Source: Stenotrophomonas sp. UBA2302 (GTDB taxonomy: Bacteria; Pseudomonadota; Gammaproteobacteria; Xanthomonadales; Xanthomonadaceae). From it: a DNA stretch of 64,000 nt. Each line of letters starts with the position of its first letter. The first letter of the stretch is position 1. A model generated the notes under the pieces. It worked only from the letters and a program-made list of their open reading frames with translations. It had not been told where the DNA came from and searched no databases. Made by a program: the position numbers and the translations under genes. The stretch is taken from assembly GCA_002345545.1 (NCBI GenBank), contig DDVW01000053.1:80805-144804 (forward strand), read 5' to 3'. Positions 18,328-29,865 of this stretch are shown piece by piece.

Positions 18328-19257
18328 ATGGATCTGGAAGACTGGTCGACCCGTCTGAAAGTGTTTGCCGATGCGACGCGCGTGCGTCTGCTGACACTGC
18401 TGGAGCAGGAAGAACTGACCGTGGCCGAGCTGTCGGCGATCACCACGCTGGCGCAGCCGCGGGTTTCGACCCATCTGGCGCGGCTGAAGGAAGCCGGGCT
18501 GGTGCGCGACCGCCGTGCCGGGGTGTCGGCCTACTACCGCTTTGACGATGCCGCGCTGGATCCGGCGCAGCGTGCATTGTGGCATGCGCTCAGCAACGGC
18601 AGCGATGACCCGCTGCTGCGCCAGGATGCCGAGCGCGTCCCCGGCGTGCTGGCGATGCGCGCCGCCGACCAGAACTGGGCCGACAGCGTCGCCGGTGACA
18701 TGGAACGGCATTATTCGCCGGGCCGCACCTGGGAAGCGCTGGCACGCAGTGCCCTGCCGCTGCTGGAAACCGGCGACGTGCTCGACATCGCCTCCGGCGA
18801 CGGCGTGCTGGCCGAACTGCTGGCGCCGCATGCACAGCGCTATGTCTGCATCGACACCAGCGCCCGCGTGGTCGCCGCCGCCAGCGAGCGCCTGCGCAAA
18901 CTGCCCAACGTCGAAGTCCGCGAAGGCGACATGCATGCGCTGCCATTCGTCGACGGCAGTTTCGACCTGGTGGTGCTGATGCACGCGCTGACCTATGCCG
19001 CGCAACCGGCCAAAGCCGTGGCCGAGGGCGCACGCGTGCTGCGACCGGGTGGCCGGCTGATGCTGTGCAGCCTTGCCCGGCACGAGCACAAGGTCGCGGT
19101 GGAAGCCTATGGCCACGTCAATCTCGGCTTCACCGGCAAGGAACTGCGCAAGTTCGTGGAGAAAGCCGGGCTTGAGGTATCCAGCCTTGAGACCGTGACC
19201 CGCGAGAAACGTCCCCCGCATTTCGAAGTCATTTCCCTGATCGCCCACAAATCCTGA
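18328..19257 (+). CDS. ArsR-family regulator fused to a SAM-dependent methyltransferase domain
   Basis: A 309-residue two-domain protein. Residues 5-75 form an ArsR winged helix (LKVFADATRVRLLTLLEQEE, then LAQPRVSTHLARLKEAGLV as the recognition helix). Residues about 115-309 are a class I methyltransferase fold with VLDIASGDGV at 151-160 and ARVLRPGGRLML later, able to bind SAM or SAH. Proteobacterial ArsR-type SahR regulators control the SAM cycle in response to S-adenosylhomocysteine; this domain pairing directly before metH suggests the same role with the methyltransferase fold as sensor. That is inference; real methyl transfer is not excluded. It sits 21 bases before metH part 1. Confidence 0.85.
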   Translation: MDLEDWSTRLKVFADATRVRLLTLLEQEELTVAELSAITTLAQPRVSTHLARLKEAGLVRDRRAGVSAYYRFDDAALDPAQRALWHALSNGSDDPLLRQDAERVPGVLAMRAADQNWADSVAGDMERHYSPGRTWEALARSALPLLETGDVLDIASGDGVLAELLAPHAQRYVCIDTSARVVAAASERLRKLPNVEVREGDMHALPFVDGSFDLVVLMHALTYAAQPAKAVAEGARVLRPGGRLMLCSLARHEHKVAVEAYGHVNLGFTGKELRKFVEKAGLEVSSLETVTREKRPPHFEVISLIAHKS

Positions 19258-19278
19258 TCCCGATACAGCGAGTCCCCC

Positions 19279-20354
19279 ATGCGCTCCCTCCCCTGGCTCC
19301 ACCCCGACCGCGCCGCCCTGCTGCTGCAGGCTCTCCAGCAACGCATCCTGATCATCGATGGCGCCATGGGCACGATGATCCAGCGCCACCGGCTGGAAGA
19401 AGGCGACTATCGCGGTGAGCGCTTTGCCGGGGGCTTTGACAGCACCCATGCGCACGGGCCCGGTTGCGAGCATGACCTGAAGGGCAACAACGACCTGCTG
19501 CTGCTCACCCGCCCCGAGGTGATCGCCGGCATCCATACCGCCTACCTGGAAGCCGGCGCCGACCTGGTCGAAACCAACACCTTCAACGCCACCTCGGTGA
19601 GCCAGGCCGACTACCACCTCGAGCACCTGGTCTACGAGCTGAACAAGGCCGGCGCACAGGTGGCGCGGCAGTGCTGTGACGCCATCGAGGCGACCACGCC
19701 GGACAAACCACGCTTCGTCATCGGTGTACTCGGCCCAACCAGCCGCACCGCCTCGATCAGCCCCAACGTCAACGATCCGGGCTTTCGCAACACCAGTTTC
19801 GACCAGCTGCGCGGCACCTACCGCGAAGCCATCGAAGGCCTGATCGACGGCGGCGCCGACACGCTGATGGTGGAAACCGTCTTCGACACGCTCAATGCCA
19901 AGGCGGCGCTGTTCGCCATCGAGGAAGCCTTCGACGCACGTGGCGCGCGCCTGCCGATCATGATCTCCGGCACCATCACCGATGCCTCCGGCCGCACCCT
20001 GTCCGGCCAGACCGCCGAGGCGTTCTACGCATCGATGGCACACAGCCAGCCGCTGTCGATCGGTTTCAACTGTGCGCTCGGTGCCACCCAGATGCGTCCG
20101 CATGTGGAAACCCTGGCCACGATCGCCAGCGGCTACGTCAGCGCGCACCCCAACGCCGGCCTGCCCAACGCCTTCGGCGAATACGACGAAACCCCGGAAG
20201 AAACCGCCGCCACGCTGAAGGAGTTCGCGCAGTCCGGCCTGCTGAACCTGGTCGGCGGCTGCTGCGGCACCACGCCTGCGCACATCCACGCCATTGCCGA
20301 GGCCGTCGCCGGCATCCCGCCGCGCGCCCTTCCCACGCAACAGGAGCAGGCGGC

Positions 20355-20358
<4 letters not shown>
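19279..20358 (+). CDS. metH: Methionine synthase part 1: homocysteine-binding module
   Basis: A 359-residue protein equal to the first module of cobalamin-dependent methionine synthase. It is a TIM barrel that binds homocysteine through a zinc ion held by C265 (GFNCALG), C328 and C329 (GGCCGTTP). The start [13 protein letters not shown] is typical. In E. coli this module is fused to the rest of MetH; here it ends at a TGA overlapping the ATG of the second part by ATGA, so both are made from one message in about equal amounts. It must work in trans with the next protein. Confidence 0.95.
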
Positions 20359-23039
<2,681 letters not shown>

Positions 23040-23148
23040 TCTGCCAATGGACGGACAGCCGTCACACTAGCCCCGGGCACGCCAGCGCCCTGCCGTCGCT
23101 CCTGCTTGCGCGGCATTCCTGTCCGTCCATGCCCCCACCGCGGTTTCC

Positions 23149-24333
23149 ATGACCTCCATATCCACGCCGGGTGCGACGGTTCCCGTCGCCCGGCTGTCCA
23201 GTTTCTACTTTTTCTATTACGCCGCCCTCGGCGCGTTCACCCCGTACTGGAGCCTGTACCTGCAGTCGCGGGGAATGAGCGTCACCGCGATCAGCGTGAT
23301 GATGAGCCTGTGGTACGCCACCCGCGTGGTCGCGCCCAGCACCTGGACCTCGCTGGCGGCCACCTCGCCCCGGCCCATCTACTGGCTGCGGATCGGCTGC
23401 GTACTCACCCTGCTCACCTTCACCGGCTTCCTGGTCCCCGCACCGGAATGGTCGATGTATGCGGTGATGATCGCGTTCTGCTTCTTCTACAACGCGGTGA
23501 TGCCGCAGTTCGAATCGATCACCCTCACCCATCTGGGCAGTGACAGCCACCGCTACGGCCTGATCCGGGTGTGGGGCTCGTTCGGCTTCATCGCCGTGGT
23601 GACCAGCTTCGGCTGGCTGATCGAACACCATGGCGCCGGCAAGCTGCCGTGGCTGATGCTGCCGCTGTTCGGGCTGATGATCGGCTCGGCCTTCCTCAAC
23701 CGCTACGCCCGCGACATCCCCACCGGCACCCATGGCGAGGGCGGTTTCTGGGCCATCGTCCGGCAGAAGCCGGTGCTGGCGTTCTTCATCGCTGCCTTCC
23801 TCGAACAGCTCTCGTTCGGCCCGTACTACACCTTCTTCTCGCTCTACATGGACCAGCACGGCTACAGCACCTCGCTGCTGGGGCTGATGTGGACGGTCGG
23901 CGTGGTGTTCGAGGTGGCGGTGTTCTTCCTGATCTCGCGCTTCTTCCGCCGCTGGGACGCCAGCTGGCTGCTGATCATCTCCATGGCCAGCGCCGCGCTG
24001 CGCTGGTGGGCCACCGCGCTTTGGCCGGAGAACATCCCGGTCATGCTGATCGCCCAAGCCACTCATTGCCTGGGCTTTGCCGCGTTCTTCGCCTCGGCGA
24101 TGCAACTGCTGGCGCGCTACTTCCCCGGCCAGCTCAACGGCCACGGGCAAGGGCTGTTCTACGGCTTCTCGTCCGGGCTCGGCGGCGTGCTTGGCGCGCT
24201 GATCGCCGGCCAGCTGTGGCAGTTCAGCGATGGCAAGGCGGCCTTCATCGCCGGCGGCTTCTTCGCACTGGCCGGTGCGTTGATCGCCTGGTATTACGTG
24301 CCGCCACGAAAACATGTCGCGCCCGTGAACTGA
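23149..24333 (+). CDS. MFS transporter, PPP (HcaT-like) group
   Basis: A 394-residue membrane protein with about 12 hydrophobic segments. The start LSSFYFFYYAALGAFTPYWSLYL and the block LGSDSHRYGLIRVWGSFGFI are characteristic of the MFS_1_like / PPP group (HcaT-related); in that group the substrates are mostly unknown, with phenylpropionate proposed for the namesake. The ATG at 23149 gives a short cytoplasmic N-terminus. It lies 109 bases after metH in the same direction and is followed by a strong terminator; whether it is part of the met transcript is unclear. Confidence 0.85.
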   Translation: MTSISTPGATVPVARLSSFYFFYYAALGAFTPYWSLYLQSRGMSVTAISVMMSLWYATRVVAPSTWTSLAATSPRPIYWLRIGCVLTLLTFTGFLVPAPEWSMYAVMIAFCFFYNAVMPQFESITLTHLGSDSHRYGLIRVWGSFGFIAVVTSFGWLIEHHGAGKLPWLMLPLFGLMIGSAFLNRYARDIPTGTHGEGGFWAIVRQKPVLAFFIAAFLEQLSFGPYYTFFSLYMDQHGYSTSLLGLMWTVGVVFEVAVFFLISRFFRRWDASWLLIISMASAALRWWATALWPENIPVMLIAQATHCLGFAAFFASAMQLLARYFPGQLNGHGQGLFYGFSSGLGGVLGALIAGQLWQFSDGKAAFIAGGFFALAGALIAWYYVPPRKHVAPVN

Positions 24334-24342
24334 CGGATACGT

Positions 24343-24366
24343 AAAAGGCGCCTGTCGGCGCCTTTT
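24343..24366. terminator. Bidirectional terminator between MFS gene and DUF2058 gene
   Basis: AAAAGGCGCC, a 4-base loop TGTC and GGCGCCTTTT give a perfect 10-bp stem with A- and T-runs on the two sides, placed between two convergent genes. It can stop both. Confidence 0.88.
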
Positions 24367-24389
24367 CTTTCCACTTCATCGTCTGCGGG

Positions 24390-25034
24390 TTACCAGACCA
24401 GATCGTCCGGCACCTGGTACTGCGGGTCGGCGTAGGGATCATCGGCCAACGGCGCCGCCGGGTCGATCTTCAGCGCCACGCCCGGCGGGAATACCGCCTC
24501 GGCTTCAGCCAGCAGCGCCGCCGTCACCAGGATGTAGCGGCCGTTCTGCTGCAGCACACCCAGTTCACCGGCGTTGAGCGCCTTGAGCTGTTCGGCGTTG
24601 ACGTAGATGCGCTTGATCTTGCCGCCGTATTCGAAATGGCGGGCGATATCGGCCTCCGGATCGTTCAGACCCTTGTCCTTGATCAACGCCTCCATCTTGG
24701 CGCGCGCCTCGCGGCGCAGCCGGGCTTCTTCCTGTTTCTGCCGCTCGGCTTCAATGCGCTCGTCCTTCTCGCGCTGCGCACGGATGGCATAGGCCTTGGC
24801 CAGATCGATGTCTTCCTGCGAACGCGGCTTGCGCGCGCGCTGCTGGCCGCCCGCTGCCGCCTTGCCGGCATGCGTGGGCTTGCCGCCCTGGCCGGGCTTG
24901 TTGCCCGCCTGCGGACGGCCCTGCCCCGGCTTGCCCTGCGGGCGGCCATCACGGCGGAAATCGGGCTTGCGCTCCGGCTTGGGCGCAGGCTTGAAGCCCA
25001 GTCCAAGGAGCTGGTCTCGGAGTGTATCGCTCAT
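24390..25034 (-). CDS. DUF2058 protein (YaiL-like)
   Basis: A 214-residue protein of the DUF2058 / YaiL family, annotated elsewhere as nucleoprotein or polynucleotide-associated protein without proven function. The start LRDQLLGLGF is a family hallmark. Residues 15-70 are a Lys/Arg/Gly/Pro/Gln-rich disordered stretch, 70-115 a highly charged predicted helix or coiled coil (REKDERIEAERQKQEEARLR), and the C-terminal 90 residues a compact domain with FEYGGKIKRIYVN. The basic composition fits nucleic-acid binding. It follows slyX by 9 bases and is the last gene of the run. Confidence 0.82.
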   Translation of the reverse strand: MSDTLRDQLLGLGFKPAPKPERKPDFRRDGRPQGKPGQGRPQAGNKPGQGGKPTHAGKAAAGGQQRARKPRSQEDIDLAKAYAIRAQREKDERIEAERQKQEEARLRREARAKMEALIKDKGLNDPEADIARHFEYGGKIKRIYVNAEQLKALNAGELGVLQQNGRYILVTAALLAEAEAVFPPGVALKIDPAAPLADDPYADPQYQVPDDLVW

Positions 25035-25043
25035 GGCAGATCG

Positions 25044-25283
25044 TCAGTAATGCGGGGGCGGGGGTTCGTCGGCGGCATCGGCGTACAGCGCGGTACGCAC
25101 CTTGCCCAGGTCATCGAGCAGGTGGCGCAACAGGTCGGCGTTGCGCGAACCCTGCATGCGGGCGTCGGCCAGCGCCTCGCTCATCTCGGCCAGCGCCTGC
25201 TCCTGGAAGGAGACGCGCATTTCCAGCTCGATCAGACGGGCTTCAAGCGCCTGGTCGCGCTCGTTGGTGGAAAAATCAGACAT
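25044..25283 (-). CDS. slyX: SlyX family protein
   Basis: A 79-residue protein with the SlyX pattern: a single long amphipathic helix ([20 protein letters not shown], then [12 protein letters not shown]) and a proline-rich end PPPPHY, which is typical of the family. Function is not established; in E. coli slyX lies next to slyD. I chose the ATG at 25283, which overlaps the end of the UDP-glucose dehydrogenase gene by 8 bases; the frame is open further upstream but that part is dehydrogenase sequence. Confidence 0.85.
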   Translation of the reverse strand: MSDFSTNERDQALEARLIELEMRVSFQEQALAEMSEALADARMQGSRNADLLRHLLDDLGKVRTALYADAADEPPPPHY

Positions 25284-26625
25284 GCAGGGAACGCCCCCGG
25301 CCAATTCCGTAGTAACCAAGGCCGGCGGCCTCGACTTCCTGCGGGTCATAGAGATTGCGGCCGTCGAATATCACCGCATCGCCCAGTGCCTGGCGCAAGC
25401 GGGTGAAATCGGGGCTGCGGAACTGTTTCCATTCGGTGACCACGATCAGCGCATCGGCACCTTCCAGCGCCGCGAATGCGGAATCGCACAGCACCAGGTC
25501 CTCGCGCTCACCGAAGATGCGCCGTGCTTCGGCCATCGCTTCCGGATCGAACGCCCGCACCTTTGCTCCCGCTTCCCACAGCTGGCCCAGCAGGCGCCGG
25601 CTGGGAGCGGCACGCATGTCGTCGGTATCGGGCTTGAACGCCAGCCCCCACACCGCGAAGGTCTTGCCGTGCACGCCCTCGTCTTCGCCATGGTCGTAAT
25701 GCCGTTGCAGCAGTGAGAACAGGTGTCCCTTCTGCGCGTCGTTGACCGCTTCCACCGCGTCCAGCAACTGTGGCGTATGCCCGTGCTGCCTGGCGGCGCG
25801 TGCCAGCGCCTGCACATCCTTGGGGAAACACGAACCGCCATAACCGGCGCCGGGATAGATGAAGTGCCAGCCGATGCGCGGATCCGAGCCGATGCCCTTG
25901 CGCACCTGCTCGATATCGGCCCCCACCCGTTCGGCGATGTTGGCGATCTCGCTCATGAAGCTGATCTTGGTCGCCAGCATCGCGTTGGCGGCGTACTTGG
26001 TCAGCTCGGCCGAGCGCACGTCCATCTCCACCACCCGGTCGCGGTTGCGGTTGAACGGCGCATACAGGCGGCGCAGGGTCGCCACCGCTTCGGGGCTGTC
26101 GGAGCCGATGATGATCCGGTCCGGTCGCATGCAGTCGGCCACCGCATCGCCTTCCTTGAGGAATTCCGGGTTGGAGACCACCTCGAAGGCGATCTCCACA
26201 CCGCGTGCCGCCAGTTCCTCGGCGATCGCCGCGCGCACCGTGTCGGCGGTACCGACCGGCACCGTCGACTTGTTGACCACCACGGCCGGCGCTTGCAGAT
26301 GGCGGCCAATCGTGCGCGCCACCGCCAGCACATATTGCAGATCGGCACTGCCGTCTTCGTCGGGCGGCGTACCGACCGCGATGAAGAGCACCTGTCCATG
26401 CGCGATCGCGGCAGCCGCATCCGTGGTGAACGCCAGCCTTGATTCGGCATGGTTGGCGCTCACCAGCGGCGCCAGTCCCGGTTCGTAGATCGGGATGACG
26501 CCCCGGTTCAGGCCCTCGACCTTGGCCTGGTCGATATCGACACAGACCACGTCATGGCCTACTTCGGCCAGGCAGGTCCCGGTGACGAGACCGACATAGC
26601 CTGTACCGAAAATCGCAACACGCAT
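25276..26625 (-). CDS. ugd: UDP-glucose 6-dehydrogenase
   Basis: A 449-residue NAD-dependent enzyme that oxidises UDP-glucose twice to UDP-glucuronate, a precursor of capsule, exopolysaccharide and sugar-modified lipid A. The Rossmann motif [10 protein letters not shown] is at 7-16, the [10 protein letters not shown] block at 152-161 and the catalytic C266 in [12 protein letters not shown]. It follows the FKBP gene by 21 bases and overlaps slyX, so it is mid-operon. No other polysaccharide genes lie near, so it probably serves several pathways. Confidence 0.95.
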   Translation of the reverse strand: MRVAIFGTGYVGLVTGTCLAEVGHDVVCVDIDQAKVEGLNRGVIPIYEPGLAPLVSANHAESRLAFTTDAAAAIAHGQVLFIAVGTPPDEDGSADLQYVLAVARTIGRHLQAPAVVVNKSTVPVGTADTVRAAIAEELAARGVEIAFEVVSNPEFLKEGDAVADCMRPDRIIIGSDSPEAVATLRRLYAPFNRNRDRVVEMDVRSAELTKYAANAMLATKISFMSEIANIAERVGADIEQVRKGIGSDPRIGWHFIYPGAGYGGSCFPKDVQALARAARQHGHTPQLLDAVEAVNDAQKGHLFSLLQRHYDHGEDEGVHGKTFAVWGLAFKPDTDDMRAAPSRRLLGQLWEAGAKVRAFDPEAMAEARRIFGEREDLVLCDSAFAALEGADALIVVTEWKQFRSPDFTRLRQALGDAVIFDGRNLYDPQEVEAAGLGYYGIGRGRSLHV

Positions 26626-26646
26626 GGAACAGGTACTCCGTCGACC

Positions 26647-27603
26647 TTACTGCAGGATACCCAGCAGCTCGACGTCAAACGTCAAGGTCGCATCAGGACC
26701 GATCGGGCCACCCGGGGTGCCGCTGCTGCCATAGGCCAGCTCGGAGGGAATCCAGAAGCGGTACTTGGCACCGACCGGCATCAGCGACACGCCCTCGGTC
26801 CAGCCCTTGATCACCTGGTTCAGGCCGAAATCGACCGGCTCGCCGCGCTGGTAGCTGCTGTCGAACACGGTGCCGTCCAGCAGCTTGCCTTCGTAGTTCA
26901 CGCGCACGCGGCTGGTTTCCACCGGACGCTCACCGCTGCCCGGGCGGATCACCTGGTACTGCAGGCCCGAGGCGGTGGTCACCACGCCCGGCTGGGTCTT
27001 GTTCTTGGCGAGGAAGGCATTGCCCTGCTCACGGTTCTTGCCGGCCGCAGCGCTCTGCTGCGCGGTGCTGAACGCCTGCAGCGTGGCCTGCGCCTGCTGG
27101 CGGTCCATCAGCGGCGTGCCCTTGCTGAACACGGTGGTGATGGCCTGGAACGTCGCATCCAGATCGATCTCGTCCTTGATCGGCGCCAGCGACGGGCCGA
27201 CCGCATAGCCGCCCAGCATCAGGCCGACCTTCTCCTTGTCCACCGACGGCGGCTGGCTGCCCGGTGCCATGCCCGGCACCTGCTGGCCGGAACGGGCCAT
27301 CATCACCGTACGCAGCGCCTGGTCGGTCTGCTGCGCCTCTTCCTGCGAGAGCAGCGGCTGGCCACCGGCAAAGGCGTTCTCGATGGCACGGCGCAGCGCG
27401 GCAACGTCCACTTCCGAAGCGATGGGTTCGAACGAGCTGGCCACATCGATACCGATGGCGTAACCGACTTTTTCACGATCCGAGGTCAAAACAGACATCT
27501 CCTTGGTAGCCGCCGGGGCGGCAGTTTGCGACATCACGACACCCGGTGCCGCCATTGCCAGAATCAGTAGCGACGCCGCGGCGCCGCGCTTTCCCATCTT
27601 CAT
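26647..27603 (-). CDS. FKBP-type peptidyl-prolyl isomerase with duplicated N-domain
   Basis: A 318-residue secreted isomerase (signal peptide 1-25, LLILAMAAPGVVMSQ). The C-terminal 110 residues are the FKBP domain: VRVNYEGKLLDGTVFDSSY, VIKGWTEGVSLMPVGAKYRFWIP and ELAYGSSGTPGGPIGPDATL carry the usual pocket residues. In front lie two similar blocks of about 65 residues, starting DREKVGYAIG and DKEKVGLMLG, where FkpA or Mip has one FKBP_N dimerisation unit. It likely acts as a periplasmic folding catalyst and chaperone. The ATG at 27603 has AGGAAAG 8 bases away; a second ATG two codons in is less likely. Confidence 0.9.
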   Translation of the reverse strand: MKMGKRGAAASLLILAMAAPGVVMSQTAAPAATKEMSVLTSDREKVGYAIGIDVASSFEPIASEVDVAALRRAIENAFAGGQPLLSQEEAQQTDQALRTVMMARSGQQVPGMAPGSQPPSVDKEKVGLMLGGYAVGPSLAPIKDEIDLDATFQAITTVFSKGTPLMDRQQAQATLQAFSTAQQSAAAGKNREQGNAFLAKNKTQPGVVTTASGLQYQVIRPGSGERPVETSRVRVNYEGKLLDGTVFDSSYQRGEPVDFGLNQVIKGWTEGVSLMPVGAKYRFWIPSELAYGSSGTPGGPIGPDATLTFDVELLGILQ

Positions 27604-27688
27604 TCGCTGCTTTCCTGGAAGTGAACAAACGCCGCGGTCGGCGCGAGGGGCGCCATTGTCGCACGCATGCCGCCATTGTCGAGGCACA

Positions 27689-28255
27689 TCAGCGGCCAGG
27701 CGCGGGGGCGGCCAGTTCGCGCTCGATCGCCGCACGCAGCGCCGGATCATCCGGACGCACCTTGCTCGGGAACTGCGCCACCACCCGCCCGTCGCGCGAC
27801 ACCAGGTACTTGTGGAAATTCCAGCCCGGCGCCACGCCGGTGGCACGGCTCAGGTCCTGGTACAGCGGCGTCGTTTCCGGGCCGATCACATGCACCTTCT
27901 GGAACATCGGGAATTTCACTCCGTAGGTCAGCGTGCAGAACTCCTGGATCTGCGCCTCGGTGCCCGGCTCCTGGCCCTTGAAGTCGTTGGACGGGAAGCC
28001 CAGGACCGAGAAGCCACGCGCGGACAGCTCCTGCTGCAGCGCCTCCAGCCCCTCGTACTGCGGAGTGAAGCCGCACTTGGAGGCGGTGTTGACGATCAGC
28101 AGCACCTTGCCGCCATAGCGCTGGTTCAGATTGATTTCACCCTGCCCGGCCAGTGGCCGGTAGTCGTGGTCCAGCAAAGGTCCGGCCGCAGCGCCTGAAG
28201 CCATCCCGGCGAATGCGACAAAAAACAGGGAAATCATGAACTTGCCAATACCCAT
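27689..28255 (-). CDS. Secreted glutathione peroxidase family thiol peroxidase
   Basis: A 188-residue GPx-fold peroxidase with an N-terminal signal peptide (about 1-24, ISLFFVAFAGMASGAAAG), so periplasmic. The catalytic tetrad is visible: C61 in NTASKCGFTPQYEGL, Q95 in GFPSNDFKGQEPG, W145 and N146 in GWNFHKYL. A cysteine, not selenocysteine, is used. Such bacterial enzymes usually draw on thioredoxin-like reductants, so the name describes the fold more than the donor. The ATG at 28255 has AGGAG 8 bases upstream. It is divergent from the YtrA-type operon and heads the run leading to ugd. Confidence 0.9.
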   Translation of the reverse strand: MGIGKFMISLFFVAFAGMASGAAAGPLLDHDYRPLAGQGEINLNQRYGGKVLLIVNTASKCGFTPQYEGLEALQQELSARGFSVLGFPSNDFKGQEPGTEAQIQEFCTLTYGVKFPMFQKVHVIGPETTPLYQDLSRATGVAPGWNFHKYLVSRDGRVVAQFPSKVRPDDPALRAAIERELAAPAPGR

Positions 28256-28319
28256 AAGCCTTCTCCTCGGTCGTCGGCGGCAGTCACGCACGGTGGCGGC
28301 AAACCGCTGACAGAAATAG

Positions 28320-28347
28320 TTGCAAAGCACCGTGTCGGTGTTATAGT
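28320..28347 (+). promoter_or_regulatory. Promoter of the GntR/ABC operon
   Basis: TTGCAA at 28320-28325 and TATAGT at 28342-28347 with 16-bp spacing resemble a sigma70 promoter reading into the lipoprotein-GntR-ABC operon. The -10 lies inside the inverted repeat at 28337-28360. Confidence 0.6.
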
Positions 28348-28360
28348 TGCATACAACACC
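28337..28360 (+). promoter_or_regulatory. Candidate operator of the YtrA-type GntR regulator
   Basis: GGTGTTATAG, a 4-base centre TTGC and ATACAACACC are inverted with 8 of 10 positions matching, including a perfect GGTGTT/AACACC outer arm. It covers the -10 element and lies 26 bases before the first gene. YtrA-family regulators are usually autorepressors of their ABC operon, so this is the likely site. Confidence 0.68.
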
Positions 28361-28385
28361 AGCCACCCTGATCAAGGGAGCCGAC

Positions 28386-28631
28386 ATGGACAGCAGAAGC
28401 CACAAGCACGCATTGCAGATCGCCCTGGCCAGTGGCGCACTGCTGTTGTCCGGCTGTTTCGCCACGCCTGAAACCGACCGCACCCGCGTCCGGGATTATG
28501 CAACCGAAGCAGCAGGTGATGCGCAGGATGCCAACGACCCCAAACCCGCGAAACGGCCCACCAGGCGGATACGCACCAGCCTGGCACTGCCCTATTTTTC
28601 CTTCGCACAGTCGCTGAACCCGCGGAGCTGA
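28386..28631 (+). CDS. Small lipoprotein heading the GntR/ABC operon
   Basis: An 81-residue predicted lipoprotein: basic N-terminus, hydrophobic stretch LQIALASGALLLSGC with lipobox LSGC and the lipidated cysteine at 24, then a polar, charged mature part of about 57 residues. I chose the ATG at 28386, which has GGGAG 6 bases upstream; an in-frame ATG at 28347 falls inside the operator and lacks a site. I recognise no family. It ends 2 bases before the GntR start codon. First place in the operon suggests it is made when the repressor is released. Confidence 0.72.
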   Translation: MDSRSHKHALQIALASGALLLSGCFATPETDRTRVRDYATEAAGDAQDANDPKPAKRPTRRIRTSLALPYFSFAQSLNPRS

Positions 28632-28633
28632 AC

Positions 28634-28996
28634 ATGACCGACATCCAGTGGAGCGATGGTGCTCCCATCTACCGCCAGCTGAAGGATCGCGTGATCGCGA
28701 TGATGCTGGACGGCCTGCTGAAACCGGGCGATGCCCTGCCCTCGGTACGCCAGGTGGCGGCCGACTACCAGTTGAACCCGATCACGGTGTCGCGCGCCTA
28801 CCAGGAGCTGGCCGACGAGAACCTAGTCGAAAAACGCCGCGGCCTGGGCATGTTCATGACCGAGGAGGCCGCCCTCAAACTGCGCGGCAACGAGCGGCAA
28901 CGCTTTCTTACCGAAGAGTGGCCCGGGGTGCTGGAACGCATCCAGCGACTGGGCCTGACGATGGACGATCTGCTGCCACCGGGAACCACACTATGA
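28634..28996 (+). CDS. GntR-family regulator, YtrA subfamily
   Basis: A 120-residue regulator. The winged helix covers residues 9-75 (PIYRQLKDRVIAMMLDGLL, then LPSVRQVAADYQLNPITVSRAYQELADENLV), followed by only about 45 residues, the short effector region that defines the YtrA subfamily. YtrA-type proteins repress neighbouring ABC transporter operons and respond to envelope-active compounds in several bacteria. The TGA overlaps the ATG of the ABC ATPase (ATGA). The effector here is unknown. Confidence 0.92.
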   Translation: MTDIQWSDGAPIYRQLKDRVIAMMLDGLLKPGDALPSVRQVAADYQLNPITVSRAYQELADENLVEKRRGLGMFMTEEAALKLRGNERQRFLTEEWPGVLERIQRLGLTMDDLLPPGTTL

Positions 28997-29865
28997 ATGC
29001 CGCCCTTGACACGGTTGTTTCCGCCACCGGCCTGCGCAAGGCCTACAAACACAACACAGCGCTGGACAACGCCTGCTTTGCCATCGCCCCGGGCCGCATC
29101 GTCGGCCTGATCGGCCCCAATGGCGCCGGCAAGACCACCGCGCTGAAGGCCCTGCTCGGCCTGACCCCGTTCGAGGGTGAGCTGCGCGTGCTGGGCATGG
29201 ACCCGCGCACCCAGCGCGACGCGCTGATGAATGATGTCTGCTTCATCGCCGACGTGGCGGTGCTGCCGCGCTGGATCCGGGTGAAAGAAGCCATCGACTT
29301 CGTCGCCGGGGTGCACCCTCGCTTTGACCGCGCCCGCTGCGAGCGCTTCCTGGCCAACACCAAGCTGCAGCCCAAGCAGCGCGTGCGCGAACTGTCCAAG
29401 GGCATGGTGGTGCAGTTGCACCTGGCCCTGGTGATGGCCATCGACGCCCGCATCCTGGTGCTGGACGAGCCGACCCTGGGTCTGGACATCCTGTACCGCA
29501 AGGAGTTCTACCAGCGCCTGCTGGAGGATTACTTCGACGAGCAGAAGACCATCATCATCACCACCCACCAGGTGGAAGAGATCGAGCACATCCTCACCGA
29601 CGTGCTGTTCATCCGTGACGGCAAGATCGTGCTCGACACCGACATGGACAGTGTCAGCGGACGCTACACCGAGCTGCTGGCCTCGGCCGATACCCTGCAG
29701 GCCGCCCGCGAACTGGGACCGATCGACGAACGCAGCCTGCCGTTCGGCAAGACCGTGCTGCTGTTCGATGGTGTCGAACGCAGCCGCATCGCCGCCCTCG
29801 GTGAAACCCGCAACCCCGGCCTGGCCGACCTGTTCGTGGCCATCATGAAGGGAACCTACGCATGA
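28993..29865 (+). CDS. ABC transporter ATP-binding protein
   Basis: A 290-residue ATPase subunit: Walker A GPNGAGKTT at 41-49, the signature in the slightly divergent form LSKGM at 134-138, Walker B ILVLDEPTLGLD at 153-164, and a switch histidine in TTHQVEEIEH. The last 70 residues extend beyond the nucleotide-binding core, as in YtrB and CcmA-like exporter ATPases. The start at 28993 overlaps the regulator and its stop overlaps the permease (both ATGA). It powers the membrane protein encoded next; direction is presumed export or lipid/peptide clearance, not proven. Confidence 0.92.
   Translation: MNAALDTVVSATGLRKAYKHNTALDNACFAIAPGRIVGLIGPNGAGKTTALKALLGLTPFEGELRVLGMDPRTQRDALMNDVCFIADVAVLPRWIRVKEAIDFVAGVHPRFDRARCERFLANTKLQPKQRVRELSKGMVVQLHLALVMAIDARILVLDEPTLGLDILYRKEFYQRLLEDYFDEQKTIIITTHQVEEIEHILTDVLFIRDGKIVLDTDMDSVSGRYTELLASADTLQAARELGPIDERSLPFGKTVLLFDGVERSRIAALGETRNPGLADLFVAIMKGTYA

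Noticed and set aside
28347..28385. Earlier ATG (28347) for the small lipoprotein
   Set aside because: It lies in the operator, has no ribosome site, and would put 13 extra residues before a good lipoprotein signal peptide.
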